A stretch of 64,000 nt of DNA from Hydrogenophaga sp. NFH-34. Lineage in GTDB: Bacteria; Pseudomonadota; Gammaproteobacteria; Burkholderiales; Burkholderiaceae_C. The translations under genes and the position numbers were made by a program. The notes beneath the pieces are model-generated. The model was not told the DNA's origin. It searched no databases and saw only the letters and a list, made by a program, of their open reading frames with translations. The DNA lies in contig NZ_JACBGE010000001.1 of assembly GCF_021401345.1 (NCBI RefSeq), positions 334,199-398,198 on the forward strand. Direction: 5' to 3'. Positions 8,974 through 19,122 of this stretch are shown piece after piece. Numbering within the stretch: position 1 is the stretch's first letter; each line of letters opens with the position of its first letter.

Positions 8974-11706
8974 ATGACGCCGGCCAGCCCACCCATCCCT
9001 GACGCCGCCGGGGTCGGCAGACCCGGCCCGAACGACTGTCTTTTGCCGGTCGACGCCCAGTGGGACGCGCTGCTCCTGCGTGTGCGCCAGTGCATCGATG
9101 CCCACGGGGCCGACCCGGGCCGGGTGCTGGTGCTGGTGCCGTACGCCCAGATGATGGATGCCGGGCGCCGTGCCTGGGCCCGCCACCAGCCGCAGGGCTT
9201 TGCACCCCGCTTTGAATCCACCCGCAACTGGGCGGCCAGCCTGCAGCCCTTCTTGCCCGGTCCCACCGACATGGCCGCCGACGGCGCGCGCGACAGCCTG
9301 GTCGCAGCGAGCCTGCTGGATCGCGTGGCCGGTCGCCAGCTCGACCCTGGGCTGCGCGCCACGCTGGTGAGCCGCCTGGTCGACACCGCGCGCCAGCTCG
9401 CGCCGCTGGCCGCGGCCCGGGCGCCCGCCGACCGCGCGCGCTGGGAGGCGGAACTGCGCCCTCAGCTTGCCACCGGCAGCGCCCTGTTGCAGTGGGAAGG
9501 GCTGGTGGCCTCGGTGGCGCTGGCTTGGGCGGGCTTGTCGGGCTACGCCACCGATGCCTTGTGGAGCGACCAGGCCGCACCCGGTGTGGCGGCGGACCTG
9601 CTGCTGCTCTTGCCCGGCTTCCAGAACGATCCACTGGCCGAAGCCTTGCTTGCCCGTTGGGGGGGGCGGGGACTGTCTCTTGAATGGCCGGAGAGCCGCC
9701 CCGACCCAGTGGCCATCGGAGCCATCGCACCATGGCCCGAGCCCGTGTGCCTGCACGCCTGCGACGACGCCGAGGACGAGGCCGGCCGCGCCGCTGCGTG
9801 CGTGCTGGCCCACGTGCAGGCAGAGCGGCAGCCGGTGGCGCTGGTCGCCCTGGACCGGTTGCTCACGCGCCGCATCGGCGCGCTGCTGGCCGGGGCCGGC
9901 CTGAGCGTGCGTGACGAGACCGGCTGGAAGCTGTCCACCACGCACGCTGCGGCCCGCGTGATCAGCCTGTTGCGCGCGGCCGATCGCCATGCGCGTACCG
10001 ACGCGGTGCTCGACTGGCTCAAGCAGGCGCAGCGCTGGCCGGATGCCGCGGTCGATCCGCTGGAGCGCCTGGTGCGCCTGCATGGCCTGCCGGCCTGGCG
10101 CAGTGTGCCGACCCATCCGGACACCATGGCCGCGGTGCCCGACGGCGTGGTCGACTTGCTGGCCGGTTTGCAGGCTGCGCGCCCGCTGCGCGCCTGGCTC
10201 GAAAACCTGGCGCAGGCGCTGCGTGACAGCGGTGACTGGGATGCGCTGGCGCAAGATGCCGCCGGCCAGCGTGTGATCGAGGTCCTGCGTCTGCAGGCGG
10301 GCGCGGCCCACGAACTGGCCGCGCTGACCGGCGATGCCGCCGAAGGCGATGGCCAGGCCCCGCCGCCGCGCCGCTGGTCACTGCCGGCGTTCACCGCCTG
10401 GGTGCGCGACGCGCTGGAGGCCGCCAGTTTCCTGCCCGAGCAGGCCGGGCGCCCGCAGGCCCAGGTGGTGGTGCTGCCACTGGCCCAGTTGCTGGGCCGG
10501 GCGTTTGCCGCCACGGTGGCGCCCGGTTGTGACGAGGCGCATCTGCCCGTCAGCCCCGAGCCTCCTGGCACCTGGCGGGCCGATCAGCGTGCCCTGCTGG
10601 GCCTGCCCGACCGGCCGGCCCTCGCGCAAGCCGCGGCCCAGGCCTGGGCCCATCTGCTCACCCAGCCCCGGCTGGATCTGCTCTGGCGCTGTCAGGACCA
10701 GGGCGATGCGGTGCTGCCCGCGGCCTGGGTGCGGGCCCTGGCCGGTCCCGCCAGCGGTGGTCGCACGGCGGTTGAGGCCACCGACCCGCGGACCGTGCGC
10801 ACACTGCCGGCGGCGTTGCCGCCCGAGCCGCTTCCGGTTGCGGGCGACCTGCTGCCCGAGGCGCTTTCGGCCAGTGCCTACCAGGACTTGCGCGACTGCC
10901 CGTACCGTTTCTTCGCGCTGCGCCAGTTGCGCCTGCAAAGTGCCGACGAGATCGAGGCCGGCCCCGACAAGCGTGACATGGGCAACTGGCTTCACGCCGT
11001 GCTGCGCACCTTCCACGAAGGCCGCGAGTCCGACGACCCGGCCCGCAACGAGGCCAGCGACCGCACGCGCCTTGACAGCCTGGCGCTGGTGGAGGCCCGT
11101 CGCATGGGCCTGATGGCCGCCGAAGGCCAGCCCGCCAGCGACGACAGCGCGGCTTTTCTGCCGTTTCTGGCGTCGTGGCCCGCGCTGCGCGACGGGTACC
11201 TCGCCTGGCTGGCGGGCTACGAACAGGGCGGCAGCGGTCCGCGTTTTCACCAGGCCGAGCAGGCCATCACGCAGCCGCTCGGACCGTGGCGCCTGTACGG
11301 CAAGCTTGACCGTATCGACCGCGCTGCCACCGGCGAGGGGGCCGGCTTCGTGGTGCTCGACTACAAGACCGAGCCGCGTCTGCGCACCCAGGACCGGGTC
11401 AAGGAGCCGCTGGAGGACACGCAGATCGCCTTTTACGCCGCGCTGATGGGCGCTGCACCGGGCGATCTGCCGGTGCGCGGCGGCTACCTCAGCATCACCG
11501 ACAGCCGCGACCCCGCAGAAGCCACGCGCTTTGTCGAGCAGACCGAGCTGGCCGTGGCGCGCGAACACCTGCTGCACGGCATTCGCCACGACCTCGAACG
11601 CATCGGCGCCGGGCATCCGCTGCCGCCGCTCGGCGAAGGCCGCGCTTGCGAACACTGTGCCGCACGCGGCCTGTGTCGGCGCGATTTCCGGGAGGGGCTG
11701 GCATGA
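8974..11706 (+). CDS. AddB-like PD-(D/E)XK nuclease with iron-sulfur cysteines
   Basis: A 910-residue protein of the AddB/RecB-nuclease-like family that works with the downstream AddA-like helicase on double-strand breaks. The C-terminal nuclease domain shows the catalytic stretch VVLDYKTE (about residues 792-799). One cysteine in DCPYRFF (about 642) and three in C-x-x-C-x(5)-C (about 892-902) match the four cysteines that hold a 4Fe-4S cluster in AddB. The N-terminal part is a degenerate helicase-like region without a clear Walker A. The ATG at 8974 has no strong ribosome-binding site. The stop overlaps the next gene (ATGA). Confidence 0.85.
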   Translation: MTPASPPIPDAAGVGRPGPNDCLLPVDAQWDALLLRVRQCIDAHGADPGRVLVLVPYAQMMDAGRRAWARHQPQGFAPRFESTRNWAASLQPFLPGPTDMAADGARDSLVAASLLDRVAGRQLDPGLRATLVSRLVDTARQLAPLAAARAPADRARWEAELRPQLATGSALLQWEGLVASVALAWAGLSGYATDALWSDQAAPGVAADLLLLLPGFQNDPLAEALLARWGGRGLSLEWPESRPDPVAIGAIAPWPEPVCLHACDDAEDEAGRAAACVLAHVQAERQPVALVALDRLLTRRIGALLAGAGLSVRDETGWKLSTTHAAARVISLLRAADRHARTDAVLDWLKQAQRWPDAAVDPLERLVRLHGLPAWRSVPTHPDTMAAVPDGVVDLLAGLQAARPLRAWLENLAQALRDSGDWDALAQDAAGQRVIEVLRLQAGAAHELAALTGDAAEGDGQAPPPRRWSLPAFTAWVRDALEAASFLPEQAGRPQAQVVVLPLAQLLGRAFAATVAPGCDEAHLPVSPEPPGTWRADQRALLGLPDRPALAQAAAQAWAHLLTQPRLDLLWRCQDQGDAVLPAAWVRALAGPASGGRTAVEATDPRTVRTLPAALPPEPLPVAGDLLPEALSASAYQDLRDCPYRFFALRQLRLQSADEIEAGPDKRDMGNWLHAVLRTFHEGRESDDPARNEASDRTRLDSLALVEARRMGLMAAEGQPASDDSAAFLPFLASWPALRDGYLAWLAGYEQGGSGPRFHQAEQAITQPLGPWRLYGKLDRIDRAATGEGAGFVVLDYKTEPRLRTQDRVKEPLEDTQIAFYAALMGAAPGDLPVRGGYLSITDSRDPAEATRFVEQTELAVAREHLLHGIRHDLERIGAGHPLPPLGEGRACEHCAARGLCRRDFREGLA

Positions 11707-14700
11707 CGCATACCCCGAACACGGCCCAGGCCGCCTACCGCATCGATGGCGAACTGGTGGCGCGCCCGGCGTTCTACGCCGTGGCCTGCGATCCTGCGCG
11801 CAGCGTCGCCGTGGAAGCCTGCGCCGGTGCCGGCAAGACCTGGATGCTGGTCTCGCGCATCCTGCGCGCCTTGCTCGACGGTACCGAGCCGCAGGACATC
11901 CTGGCCATCACCTTCACCAAGAAGGCCGCGGGCGAGATGCGCGAGCGCCTGCAGGACTGGACGGCGGCTTTCGCCGGGCAACCCCAAGCCGCGCTGGCCA
12001 CCGAGCTGCAATTGCGCGGCATGGCGGCGGCCGACGCGCAGCGCCGCGCTGCCGATCTGCAGGGCCTGCACCAGCGCCTGCTCGCCCATGGCCGGCCGGT
12101 ACAGATCCGCACTTTCCACAGCTGGTTCGCATCGCTGTTGCGCAGCGCGCCGCTGGCGGTGCTGGACGAGCTGGAGCTGCCCGCCGAGCACGAACTGTTG
12201 GAGGACGATGCCCAGGCCGCCGAACTGGCCTGGCCGCGCTTTTACGCCAGCGTGGACGCCGACGCCGGCCTGCGGCAGGACTTCCTTGACAGCGTGGCCC
12301 TGCATGGTCGCAGCCAGACACTCAAGGCCCTGGCCAATGCCCTGGCCAAGCGGGTGGAGTTCGCCCTGGCCGACCGCGACGGCGTGGTGGACGGCTCTGT
12401 CGAGCCTTTCGCGCAGCGGTATCCGGCGCTGGCCGCCTTCGAGGTGCCGGCGCAGGCCTTGGCCGGCGAAGCCTGCCGTGCGCGCTGGCTGGGCTGGGCG
12501 CGCGAACTGGGTGTGGAAAAGAACAAGACCCCGCAAAAGGCCGGCGACGCCGTGGTCGATGCGTTTGCCGACGCGGACGACACCTCGGTGCCGGCCCTGG
12601 CGCGCCGCCTGCGGGCACTGCGCAAGGCCTTTTTTGTCGCCAGCGAAGACCGCCTCACCAACCACCTGGCCAAGTTCCCCGCCGCGCAGGCGGCTGAAGC
12701 CGAACTGCAAACCCTGCTGGCCGCCGACCGCCAGCACGCCGCCTGGCAGCACCAGCAGCGCATGGCCCGGCTCACGCGGGCGCTGATCGCCGCGTTTGCT
12801 GCGCTCAAGCGCGAGCGCGGCTGGGTCGACATGAACGATGTGGAGGGCGCCGCACGCCGTCTGCTCGCCGACGCCGAACTCTCGGGCTGGCTGCAGCAGC
12901 GGCTGGACGCCCGCGTGCGCCACCTGCTGATCGACGAGTTCCAGGACACCAACCCGCTGCAATGGCAGGCGCTCTATGGCTGGCTCTCGGCGTATGCCGG
13001 CGCAGGCAGTGGCGAGGCGCCGCGCGTGTTTCTGGTCGGGGACCCCAAGCAGTCCATCTACCGCTTCCGCCGTGCCGAACCCCAGGTGTTCAAAGCCGCC
13101 CAGCACTTCGTGGTGCACGGACTGGGTGGGGCGCTGCTCAGTTGCGACCACACCCGCCGCTGCGCCACCGGCGTGGTGGACGTGCTCAACACCGTGATGT
13201 TGGGTGCCGAGACCGACGCCGGCTATGCGGGCTTTCGCCCCCACACCACCGAAAGCGCCGAAGCCGGTGCGGCGCTGGCGCTGCCACCGATTGAGCGCCC
13301 CGAGCGCGGCCACGATGCTCCGGCGGCCGCCGACACCGGCGAGGGCCCCGCCTGGCGCGACAGCCTCGGCACGCCGCGGGTGGTGCCGGAGGAAAAGCTC
13401 AGCGCGCTTGAAGCGCGGCAGGCGGCCGACTGGCTGGCCGCGGAAATCGGCCAGGGCGTGTTGCAACCACAGGACGTGATGGTGCTCTCCCGCAAACGCG
13501 AGCGCCTGGGCTGGCTGCACGACGCTCTGGCCGAACGCGGCATTGCCGGCGAACAGCCCGAACGCCAGGACCTGGCCGACCACCCGGTGGCGCAAGACCT
13601 GATCGCGCTGCTCGACGCACTGGTATCGCCGGCGCACGACCTCAGCCTGGCGCGCGCGCTCAAGTCGCCCGTGTTCGGGCTCGACGACGCCGCGCTGGCC
13701 CGCATCGCCCGGCTGTGCCGACGCGCGGCGGCGAAACCGGCGGCTGGCGGTGGGGAATCCTCGCGCGCCGATTCCCCGCGTTGGTGGGCGGTGTTGCAGG
13801 CGCTGGCCAGCGGCGGGGAGGGCGCCTCGGACGATCCGGTGGTGGACGCTCCACTGGCCCAGGTGGCGCGCACCCTGGCGGGCTGGCGCGCGTGTCTGCA
13901 AACCCTGCCACCGCACGATGCCCTCTCGGTCATCTACCGCGAGGGCGATGTGTTCGCGCGCTACGCCAGTGCCGTGCCGCCGCGGCAGCGCGAGAGCGCG
14001 CGCCTGGCGCTGCAGGCCGTGCTGGCGCAGGCGCTCGCGCAGGATGGCGGGCGTTTTCTCACCGCCTACCGCTTCGTGCGCGCGCTCAAGGCGGGGGGCA
14101 TCCGCCTGCCCCAGCCGGCCCGGCCGCAGGCGGTGCGCCTGCTCACCATCCACGGCGCCAAGGGCTTGGAGGCGCACACCGTGCTGCTGCTCGATACCGA
14201 CGCACCGCCCCCGATGGCCGAGAGCATGGGCGTGCTGGTGGACTGGCCGGGCGAGGCGGCGGCGCCCACGCGCTTCGTGTTCCTGGCCAGCGAAAAGACC
14301 CCGCCCGCCTGCGCTGCCGATCTGCTCGCCCGTGAGCAGCAGGCGCGCGCGCTCGAAGAGCTCAACGCGCTGTACGTGGCGCTGACCCGCGCGGCCGACC
14401 GCCTGGTGATTTCCAGCGTGCAACCGCACCGGCGCGGCGATCTGCCCACCTGGCGCGCGCGCATCGAACCCCTGACGCAGCCCGTGCCCGTCGTGGCCGC
14501 CACTTCCCCCAACGCGGTCGCGGGCGTGCCGGTCGAGCCGGCGGTGGTGCGCGATCTGCCGGTCTGGAGCCCGGCCGAAACGGTCCCGCCTGCTGCGGCC
14601 AGCGCAGCGCCCGGCCAGCCCGCTCCGGTGCCGGAAGACGATGCCCGCACCCGCGTCGGGCTGGCTTTGCACCGCTTGCTGCAATGGGTGCCCACGCCAG

Positions 14701-15104
14701 CAACTGGTTTCCGCTGGGATGTGCTGCACCGCCAGGCGGTGGCGCGCGAATTCGGGCTCACGCCCGAACAGGCCGGCGAAGCGCTGCGCATGGCCGAGGC
14801 CGTGCTTGGCGGCGACGCGGCTTGGGCGTGGGACGCCAGCTTGCTCGCGCACTGGGGCAGCGAGGTGGACATCTGGGCCAACGGCCAGTTGCTGCGCATG
14901 GACCGTCTCGTGCGCCGTGCTGACACGGGCTGCTGGTGGGTGCTGGACTACAAGAGCGCCACCCACCCGGAACGGCAGGCCGCGCTGCGCGAGCAACTGC
15001 ACGGCTACCATCGCGCGCTGTCCCAAGCCCGTCCCGGCGAACCGGTGCGGGTGGCCTTCGTCAACCCGAACGGCCAACTGATCGAAATTCCTGTGCCCGC
15101 ATGA
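11703..15104 (+). CDS. AddA-like UvrD-family helicase-nuclease
   Basis: A 1133-residue superfamily 1 helicase fused to a nuclease, the partner of the AddB-like protein in double-strand-break processing. Helicase motifs in order: Walker A (ACAGAGKT, about residues 39-46), ITFTKKAAGEM (motif Ia), LIDEFQDTN (motif II, about 408-416), GDPKQSIYRFR (motif III), TIHGAKGLE (motif V) and YVALTRA (motif VI). The C-terminal nuclease has WVLDYKS (about 1079). I use the ATG at 11703, which overlaps the previous stop and has GGAGGGG before it. The stop overlaps the next start. Confidence 0.9.
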   Translation: MTHTPNTAQAAYRIDGELVARPAFYAVACDPARSVAVEACAGAGKTWMLVSRILRALLDGTEPQDILAITFTKKAAGEMRERLQDWTAAFAGQPQAALATELQLRGMAAADAQRRAADLQGLHQRLLAHGRPVQIRTFHSWFASLLRSAPLAVLDELELPAEHELLEDDAQAAELAWPRFYASVDADAGLRQDFLDSVALHGRSQTLKALANALAKRVEFALADRDGVVDGSVEPFAQRYPALAAFEVPAQALAGEACRARWLGWARELGVEKNKTPQKAGDAVVDAFADADDTSVPALARRLRALRKAFFVASEDRLTNHLAKFPAAQAAEAELQTLLAADRQHAAWQHQQRMARLTRALIAAFAALKRERGWVDMNDVEGAARRLLADAELSGWLQQRLDARVRHLLIDEFQDTNPLQWQALYGWLSAYAGAGSGEAPRVFLVGDPKQSIYRFRRAEPQVFKAAQHFVVHGLGGALLSCDHTRRCATGVVDVLNTVMLGAETDAGYAGFRPHTTESAEAGAALALPPIERPERGHDAPAAADTGEGPAWRDSLGTPRVVPEEKLSALEARQAADWLAAEIGQGVLQPQDVMVLSRKRERLGWLHDALAERGIAGEQPERQDLADHPVAQDLIALLDALVSPAHDLSLARALKSPVFGLDDAALARIARLCRRAAAKPAAGGGESSRADSPRWWAVLQALASGGEGASDDPVVDAPLAQVARTLAGWRACLQTLPPHDALSVIYREGDVFARYASAVPPRQRESARLALQAVLAQALAQDGGRFLTAYRFVRALKAGGIRLPQPARPQAVRLLTIHGAKGLEAHTVLLLDTDAPPPMAESMGVLVDWPGEAAAPTRFVFLASEKTPPACAADLLAREQQARALEELNALYVALTRAADRLVISSVQPHRRGDLPTWRARIEPLTQPVPVVAATSPNAVAGVPVEPAVVRDLPVWSPAETVPPAAASAAPGQPAPVPEDDARTRVGLALHRLLQWVPTPATGFRWDVLHRQAVAREFGLTPEQAGEALRMAEAVLGGDAAWAWDASLLAHWGSEVDIWANGQLLRMDRLVRRADTGCWWVLDYKSATHPERQAALREQLHGYHRALSQARPGEPVRVAFVNPNGQLIEIPVPA

Positions 15105-16429
15105 CCGCCCCCACCTCCGAAGCTCCCGCCCCGCTGCTGTCCGAAGCCATCGTCATCGGTGGAGGCCCGGCCGGCCTCATGGCGGCCGAAGTGCTGTCGC
15201 GTGCCGGTGTCGCTGTCGATCTGTTCGATGCCATGCCTTCGGTCGGCCGCAAGTTCCTGCTGGCGGGCAAAGGCGGCATGAACCTCACGCACGCCGAGCC
15301 GTTCGACGCCTTCGCCGACCGCTATGGCGAGCGCTCGGCGGTGCTGCGCCTCTGGCTCGAAGCCTTCGGGCCGGCCCAGGTGCGCGACTGGGCCGCCAGC
15401 CTGGGCATCGACACCTTCGTGGGCAGTTCCCAGCGCGTGTTTCCGACCGACATGAAAGCCGCGCCCCTGCTGCGCGCCTGGCTGCAGCGCCTGCGCCACC
15501 CGGGCAACGGGGGCGTCCCGGTGCGCTTTCACATGCGCCACCGCTGCCTGGGGCCGACGCCGCAAACGGGTGGCGCCGCGGGCACGACCGCCTGGCGCTT
15601 CGACACCCCGCAGGGGCCGCGCACGGTGCCAGCCCGGGCCACCGTGCTGGCCCTGGGCGGGGGCAGTTGGGCCCGGCTCGGTTCGGACGGCGCCTGGCAA
15701 GGCTGGCTGTCCAGCGCGGCCGGTGCGCAGGCGGTGGCACCGCTGGTGCCGGCCAACTGCGGTTTCGACGTGCAGGGCTCGCCTGTGCACGGTGTGGCTG
15801 CCGGGTGGAGCCCGTTCTTCCGCGACCGTTTTGCCGGCCAGCCGTTCAAGTCGGTGGCGATCCGTTTCGAAGGCGATCACGGGCCGTCTTTCCACCGCAA
15901 AGGCGAATTCGTCGCTACCGCCACCGGGGTGGAGGGCAGCCTGATCTACGCCGTCTCGTCCGCCTTGCGCGAGCAGATCGCCCGCAGCGGCCGCGCCACC
16001 TTCTGGCTCGACCTTTTGCCCGATCGCAGCCCGGAACAGGTTCGCGCCCAGGTTGCGCACCCACGCGGCGCACGCAGCGTGTCGGCCCACCTCAAAAGCC
16101 GGCTGGGGATCGACGGCATCAAGATGGCGCTGCTCAACGAACTGCTGACCCGCGAACAACTGCACGATCCGCAAGCATTGGCCAGCGCCATCCAGGCATT
16201 GCCGGTCACGGTGGTGGGGCCGCGCCCCATCGACGAAGCGATCAGCAGCGCGGGCGGCGTGCGCTTTGAGTCGATGGATGAGCACGGCATGCTGACCGGG
16301 CTCCCCGGGTGCTTCTGCGCGGGCGAAATGCTCGACTGGGAAGCGCCCACGGGGGGCTATCTGCTCACCGCCTGCCTGGCCAGTGGCCAGCGGGCCGGGC
16401 AGGGGGCCTGGCAATATCTGCGCGGTTGA
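15101..16429 (+). CDS. FAD-dependent oxidoreductase, HI0933/BaiN family (TIGR03862 type)
   Basis: A 442-residue flavoprotein. The N-terminal dinucleotide-binding motif (VIGGGPAGLMAAEVL, about residues 18-32) is followed by the family motif G-R-K-F-L-L-AGKGGMNLTH. Near the C-terminus (A-I-S-S-AGGV...GCFCAGEMLDWEAPTGGY) is the second FAD-contact region. The substrate of this family is largely unknown. The ATG overlaps the stop of the AddA-like gene, so it is translated from the same mRNA, although no link to recombination is known. It is close to full family length. Confidence 0.88.
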   Translation: MTAPTSEAPAPLLSEAIVIGGGPAGLMAAEVLSRAGVAVDLFDAMPSVGRKFLLAGKGGMNLTHAEPFDAFADRYGERSAVLRLWLEAFGPAQVRDWAASLGIDTFVGSSQRVFPTDMKAAPLLRAWLQRLRHPGNGGVPVRFHMRHRCLGPTPQTGGAAGTTAWRFDTPQGPRTVPARATVLALGGGSWARLGSDGAWQGWLSSAAGAQAVAPLVPANCGFDVQGSPVHGVAAGWSPFFRDRFAGQPFKSVAIRFEGDHGPSFHRKGEFVATATGVEGSLIYAVSSALREQIARSGRATFWLDLLPDRSPEQVRAQVAHPRGARSVSAHLKSRLGIDGIKMALLNELLTREQLHDPQALASAIQALPVTVVGPRPIDEAISSAGGVRFESMDEHGMLTGLPGCFCAGEMLDWEAPTGGYLLTACLASGQRAGQGAWQYLRG

Positions 16430-16554
16430 CTGAAGCTGGCAGTCATGCAGAGGTCATGACAGCGCCTTGGGATGGTCACGCGTCTGTCACCGAAACCGGC
16501 CAACCTCTGCTTTTGGGCCTGACCGGTCTTCCCGTTGTCTTTCGGAGCTGTTTC

Positions 16555-17565
16555 ATGTCGTCTGCTGTCTGCGGCCGCCGCCCTTTTCTGCAAGCCCTCA
16601 TCACCACCGCACTGACCGGCACCACCTGGACGGTGCAGGCGCAGAGCGGGCCGTCTTCTGCCTGGCACGGCCAGCGCCCCATCCGCATCGTCGTGCCCTT
16701 TGCACCCGCTGCCGGGACCGACGCCATGGGGCGTCTGGTCGCCGGCAAACTGAGCGAGTTGCTGGGCACGAGCGTGGTGGTGGAGAACCGCACCGGCGCG
16801 TCGGGCGCCATCGGTGCGCAGGAGGTGGCGAAGGCCCCGTCCGATGGCCACAGCTTGCTGCTGGCGGCAGCGCCGTTCACCACCGTGCCCGCCGCCTTGC
16901 CCACCGCCGGCTATGACCCCATCGCCAGCTTTGCGCCCGTTGGCATGATTGCCCACGGACCGCTGGTCTGGGTGGCCAACCAAGACGTGCCGGCGAGCAC
17001 ACTGCCCGAGCTCGTGGCCTGGGCCCGGCAGCGGCCCGGCACGCTCAATTACGGCTCGGCCGGGGTGGGCGGTATCAACCATCTGCTGCTCGAATCGCTC
17101 GAAGCGCGCACCGGCGTCTTAATCACCCATATTCCGTACCGCGGTATCGCCCCGGCCACGCTCGACGCTGTCGCCGGGCAGGTGCAACTGCTCACCGGCA
17201 CCATTCCCGCACTCGCCCCATACATTCGTGACGGCAAGCTCAAGGCACTGGCGGTCACCAGCCCTGAGCGAAGCCCGGCGTTGCCCCAGGTGCCGGGCAT
17301 GAAAGAGGCTGGCATGGCCGACTTCAATGTGCTCAATTACTTTGCCCTGGTGGCGCCCAAAGGCACGCCCGAGGCTGTGGTGCAACAGATCAACGCAGCA
17401 TTGGCCAAAGTGGTGGACATGCCCGATGTGAAGGAGCGGCTGGGCCGCGATGCCCTGACCGCAGCCGTGGGCCGCCCCGATGAGCTGGGCCGCTTTTTGC
17501 AGCGCGATTACGAGAGTTGGAAGGCTGTTGTCAGGAAGCAGGGGCTGAAAATCGAGGCGTTTTGA
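16555..17565 (+). CDS. Bug-family (TctC) tripartite tricarboxylate transporter binding protein
   Basis: A 336-residue periplasmic solute receptor. A twin-arginine-free Sec signal ends near TVQAQ (about residue 30). The mature protein begins with R-P-I-R-I-V-V-PFAPAAGTD, the Bug-family ligand-binding signature, followed by the G-x-S-x-x-IGAQEVAKA region and HIPYRGIAPA. Such receptors bind small carboxylates; Burkholderiales carry very many paralogues, often without adjacent TctAB permease genes, as here. The start at 16555 has CGGAG nearby, and the longer upstream reading overlaps the previous gene. The ligand is unknown. Confidence 0.88.
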   Translation: MSSAVCGRRPFLQALITTALTGTTWTVQAQSGPSSAWHGQRPIRIVVPFAPAAGTDAMGRLVAGKLSELLGTSVVVENRTGASGAIGAQEVAKAPSDGHSLLLAAAPFTTVPAALPTAGYDPIASFAPVGMIAHGPLVWVANQDVPASTLPELVAWARQRPGTLNYGSAGVGGINHLLLESLEARTGVLITHIPYRGIAPATLDAVAGQVQLLTGTIPALAPYIRDGKLKALAVTSPERSPALPQVPGMKEAGMADFNVLNYFALVAPKGTPEAVVQQINAALAKVVDMPDVKERLGRDALTAAVGRPDELGRFLQRDYESWKAVVRKQGLKIEAF

Positions 17566-17757
17566 TGGGTTGATCAAAACGGAAACATTTATACGCATTT
17601 TGTTTCGGAAGAAGCGGTGTTTTGTGAGGAGTTCAGCTTTTTTACTTAATTTGTAAGCTAAGATAGTCGAGCTGTCGCAACTATCAGGAGGAGGAGGCCG
17701 CAGCCCCGCACCGCAGGTTTATGGGTGCCGTGGGCATGCAGGCCCCATGCGGTCACC
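17566..17757 (+). promoter_or_regulatory. AT-rich leader and probable promoter region of the type IV secretion locus
   Basis: This 192-base gap is the only sizeable plus-strand gap before virB1 and is much richer in A/T than its surroundings, especially 17575-17665. A short dyad (AGCTT ... AAGCT) brackets 17634-17659 and a TAAGAT-like -10 candidate follows. No clear -35 box, activator site or terminator was recognised. I infer that it carries the promoter for the virB operon. Confidence 0.4.
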
Positions 17758-18705
17758 ATGCTTGACTGTCCGGATCTCGCCGTGCCGAGAGAGGTGATGC
17801 AACACGTCGTGCACGTGGAGTCATCACGCAATCCATTTGCCATCGGGGTGGTTGGCGGGTATCTGGCCCGCCAACCCCGAAGCCTGGACGACGCTCTTGA
17901 GGCTGTGCAAACCCTCAAGGACGAGGGTTACAACTTTTCCGTCGGCATCGCGCAGGTCAACCGCTACAACCTGGCCAAGTACGGCCTCCAGACCTACGCC
18001 CAGGCCTTCGAGGTCTGTCCCAATCTCCAGGCCGGTGCGCGCATTCTTCGTGAGTGCTACGACCGTGCCCGCGACTGGGGCAAGGCCTTCAGCTGCTACT
18101 ACTCCGGCAATTTCGTCACCGGCTTCGAGCACGGCTACGTGCAGAAGATTTTTGCGTCCATGCGCAAGGCGCAGGACCAGGCGGTGCAGACCGCCGAAGT
18201 CCGCATCATTCCCTACAACAACGCCCAACCGCGCAAGCCTGCGCGCGACGATGGCGTGCCATTGCGCGCCGGTGAAGGGGCGTCGCCCATGGCGGCGGCG
18301 GTTGCGCCAGCACAACCGGCCGCACCCGCCAACAGCCCTTCACCGGGGATGACCATGCCGCCCACCGGCGCGGGTGCCGGGCGCGGCCTGGCGGGCATTC
18401 CTTTGCAGGTGGTGGGGGGCGATGGCAATCCCTACCAGACCCGCATCGTGCCCGCGGCACCGCAGCCCGGGCCTGTCGCCACAGTGCCGGGCGCCCAACT
18501 GCCCATGCCCCATCCCGATGCTCCCCTGGCTGCCCGGCCCGCGTCTCGGCGTGTGGTGTCCCGGGAGGCCAAGGGGGGCGCCTTGCTCCACATCCCAGAG
18601 TCTTCAGGTTTGCCTGAGAACCGGGCCGGCCGTTCGCCGGACGGTGCCCGTGAGCCGGCTTCGCCGGCGGACGCTTCGCCGTCCGACAAGTCGTTCGTTT
18701 TTTGA
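17758..18705 (+). CDS. virB1: T4SS lytic transglycosylase VirB1
   Basis: A 315-residue peptidoglycan-cleaving protein that opens the cell wall for assembly of the secretion channel. The first 160 residues are an SLT/goose-lysozyme-like domain: the catalytic Glu is E21 in HVVHVESSRNPFAIGVVGG, followed by NFSVGIAQVNRYNL and CYYSGNF. The last 150 residues are Pro/Ala/Gly-rich and look disordered. I use the ATG at 17758, because the domain starts right after it as in other VirB1 proteins; an in-frame GTG lies 11 codons upstream. No N-terminal signal peptide is visible, so export is unclear. It is the first gene of the locus. Confidence 0.88.
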   Translation: MLDCPDLAVPREVMQHVVHVESSRNPFAIGVVGGYLARQPRSLDDALEAVQTLKDEGYNFSVGIAQVNRYNLAKYGLQTYAQAFEVCPNLQAGARILRECYDRARDWGKAFSCYYSGNFVTGFEHGYVQKIFASMRKAQDQAVQTAEVRIIPYNNAQPRKPARDDGVPLRAGEGASPMAAAVAPAQPAAPANSPSPGMTMPPTGAGAGRGLAGIPLQVVGGDGNPYQTRIVPAAPQPGPVATVPGAQLPMPHPDAPLAARPASRRVVSREAKGGALLHIPESSGLPENRAGRSPDGAREPASPADASPSDKSFVF

Positions 18706-18732
18706 TCTTCCTGCCAACAAGAAAGGTGATTT

Positions 18733-19122
18733 ATGCAAGGTAACAAGCCACTGATTTCCCGCCTGGAGCTCCAGACCCTGGCATTCATGGTCGCTGGATT
18801 CGCGCTGCTGGCGGCCGCGCCGGAGGCCTGGGCGGCTGGCGACGAGGGCTTTGCCGCTGCCTGCAACAAAGTCGACAAGTTCTTCAAGAACTTCGAAGTC
18901 ATTCTGAAGGTGATTTCCATCACCGTGGTGACCATCGCCGTGGTGTTTGCCGGCTACCAGATTGCCTTCGCCCACAAGCGCATGTCGGACGTGGCCCCGA
19001 TCCTGATCGGGGGGCTGCTGATCGGTGGTGCCGGCACCATTGCCGGCTGGTTCGTCAGCGGTTGGGGCTCTTCCGATTGCACCGAAGTGACGCTGCTGGC
19101 CGTGCAACGGCTTTTCGCGTGA
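18733..19122 (+). CDS. virB2: T4SS major pilin VirB2
   Basis: A 129-residue hydrophobic protein with a long N-terminal signal (about residues 1-36, ending A-A-P-E-A-W-AAG) and two membrane helices (about 55-77 and 93-113) separated by a short basic loop (AHKRMSD). This is the pilin layout of VirB2/TrbC. It begins 27 bases after virB1 with an AAGAAAGGTG ribosome-binding site, and its stop overlaps the virB3 start. The C-terminal tail after the second helix (about 15 residues) is longer than in some pilins. Confidence 0.88.
   Translation: MQGNKPLISRLELQTLAFMVAGFALLAAAPEAWAAGDEGFAAACNKVDKFFKNFEVILKVISITVVTIAVVFAGYQIAFAHKRMSDVAPILIGGLLIGGAGTIAGWFVSGWGSSDCTEVTLLAVQRLFA

Noticed and set aside
11484..15077. 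Minus-strand open frame of 1197 codons opposite the AddA-like gene
   Set aside because: It is a shadow of a gene that shows all helicase and nuclease motifs.
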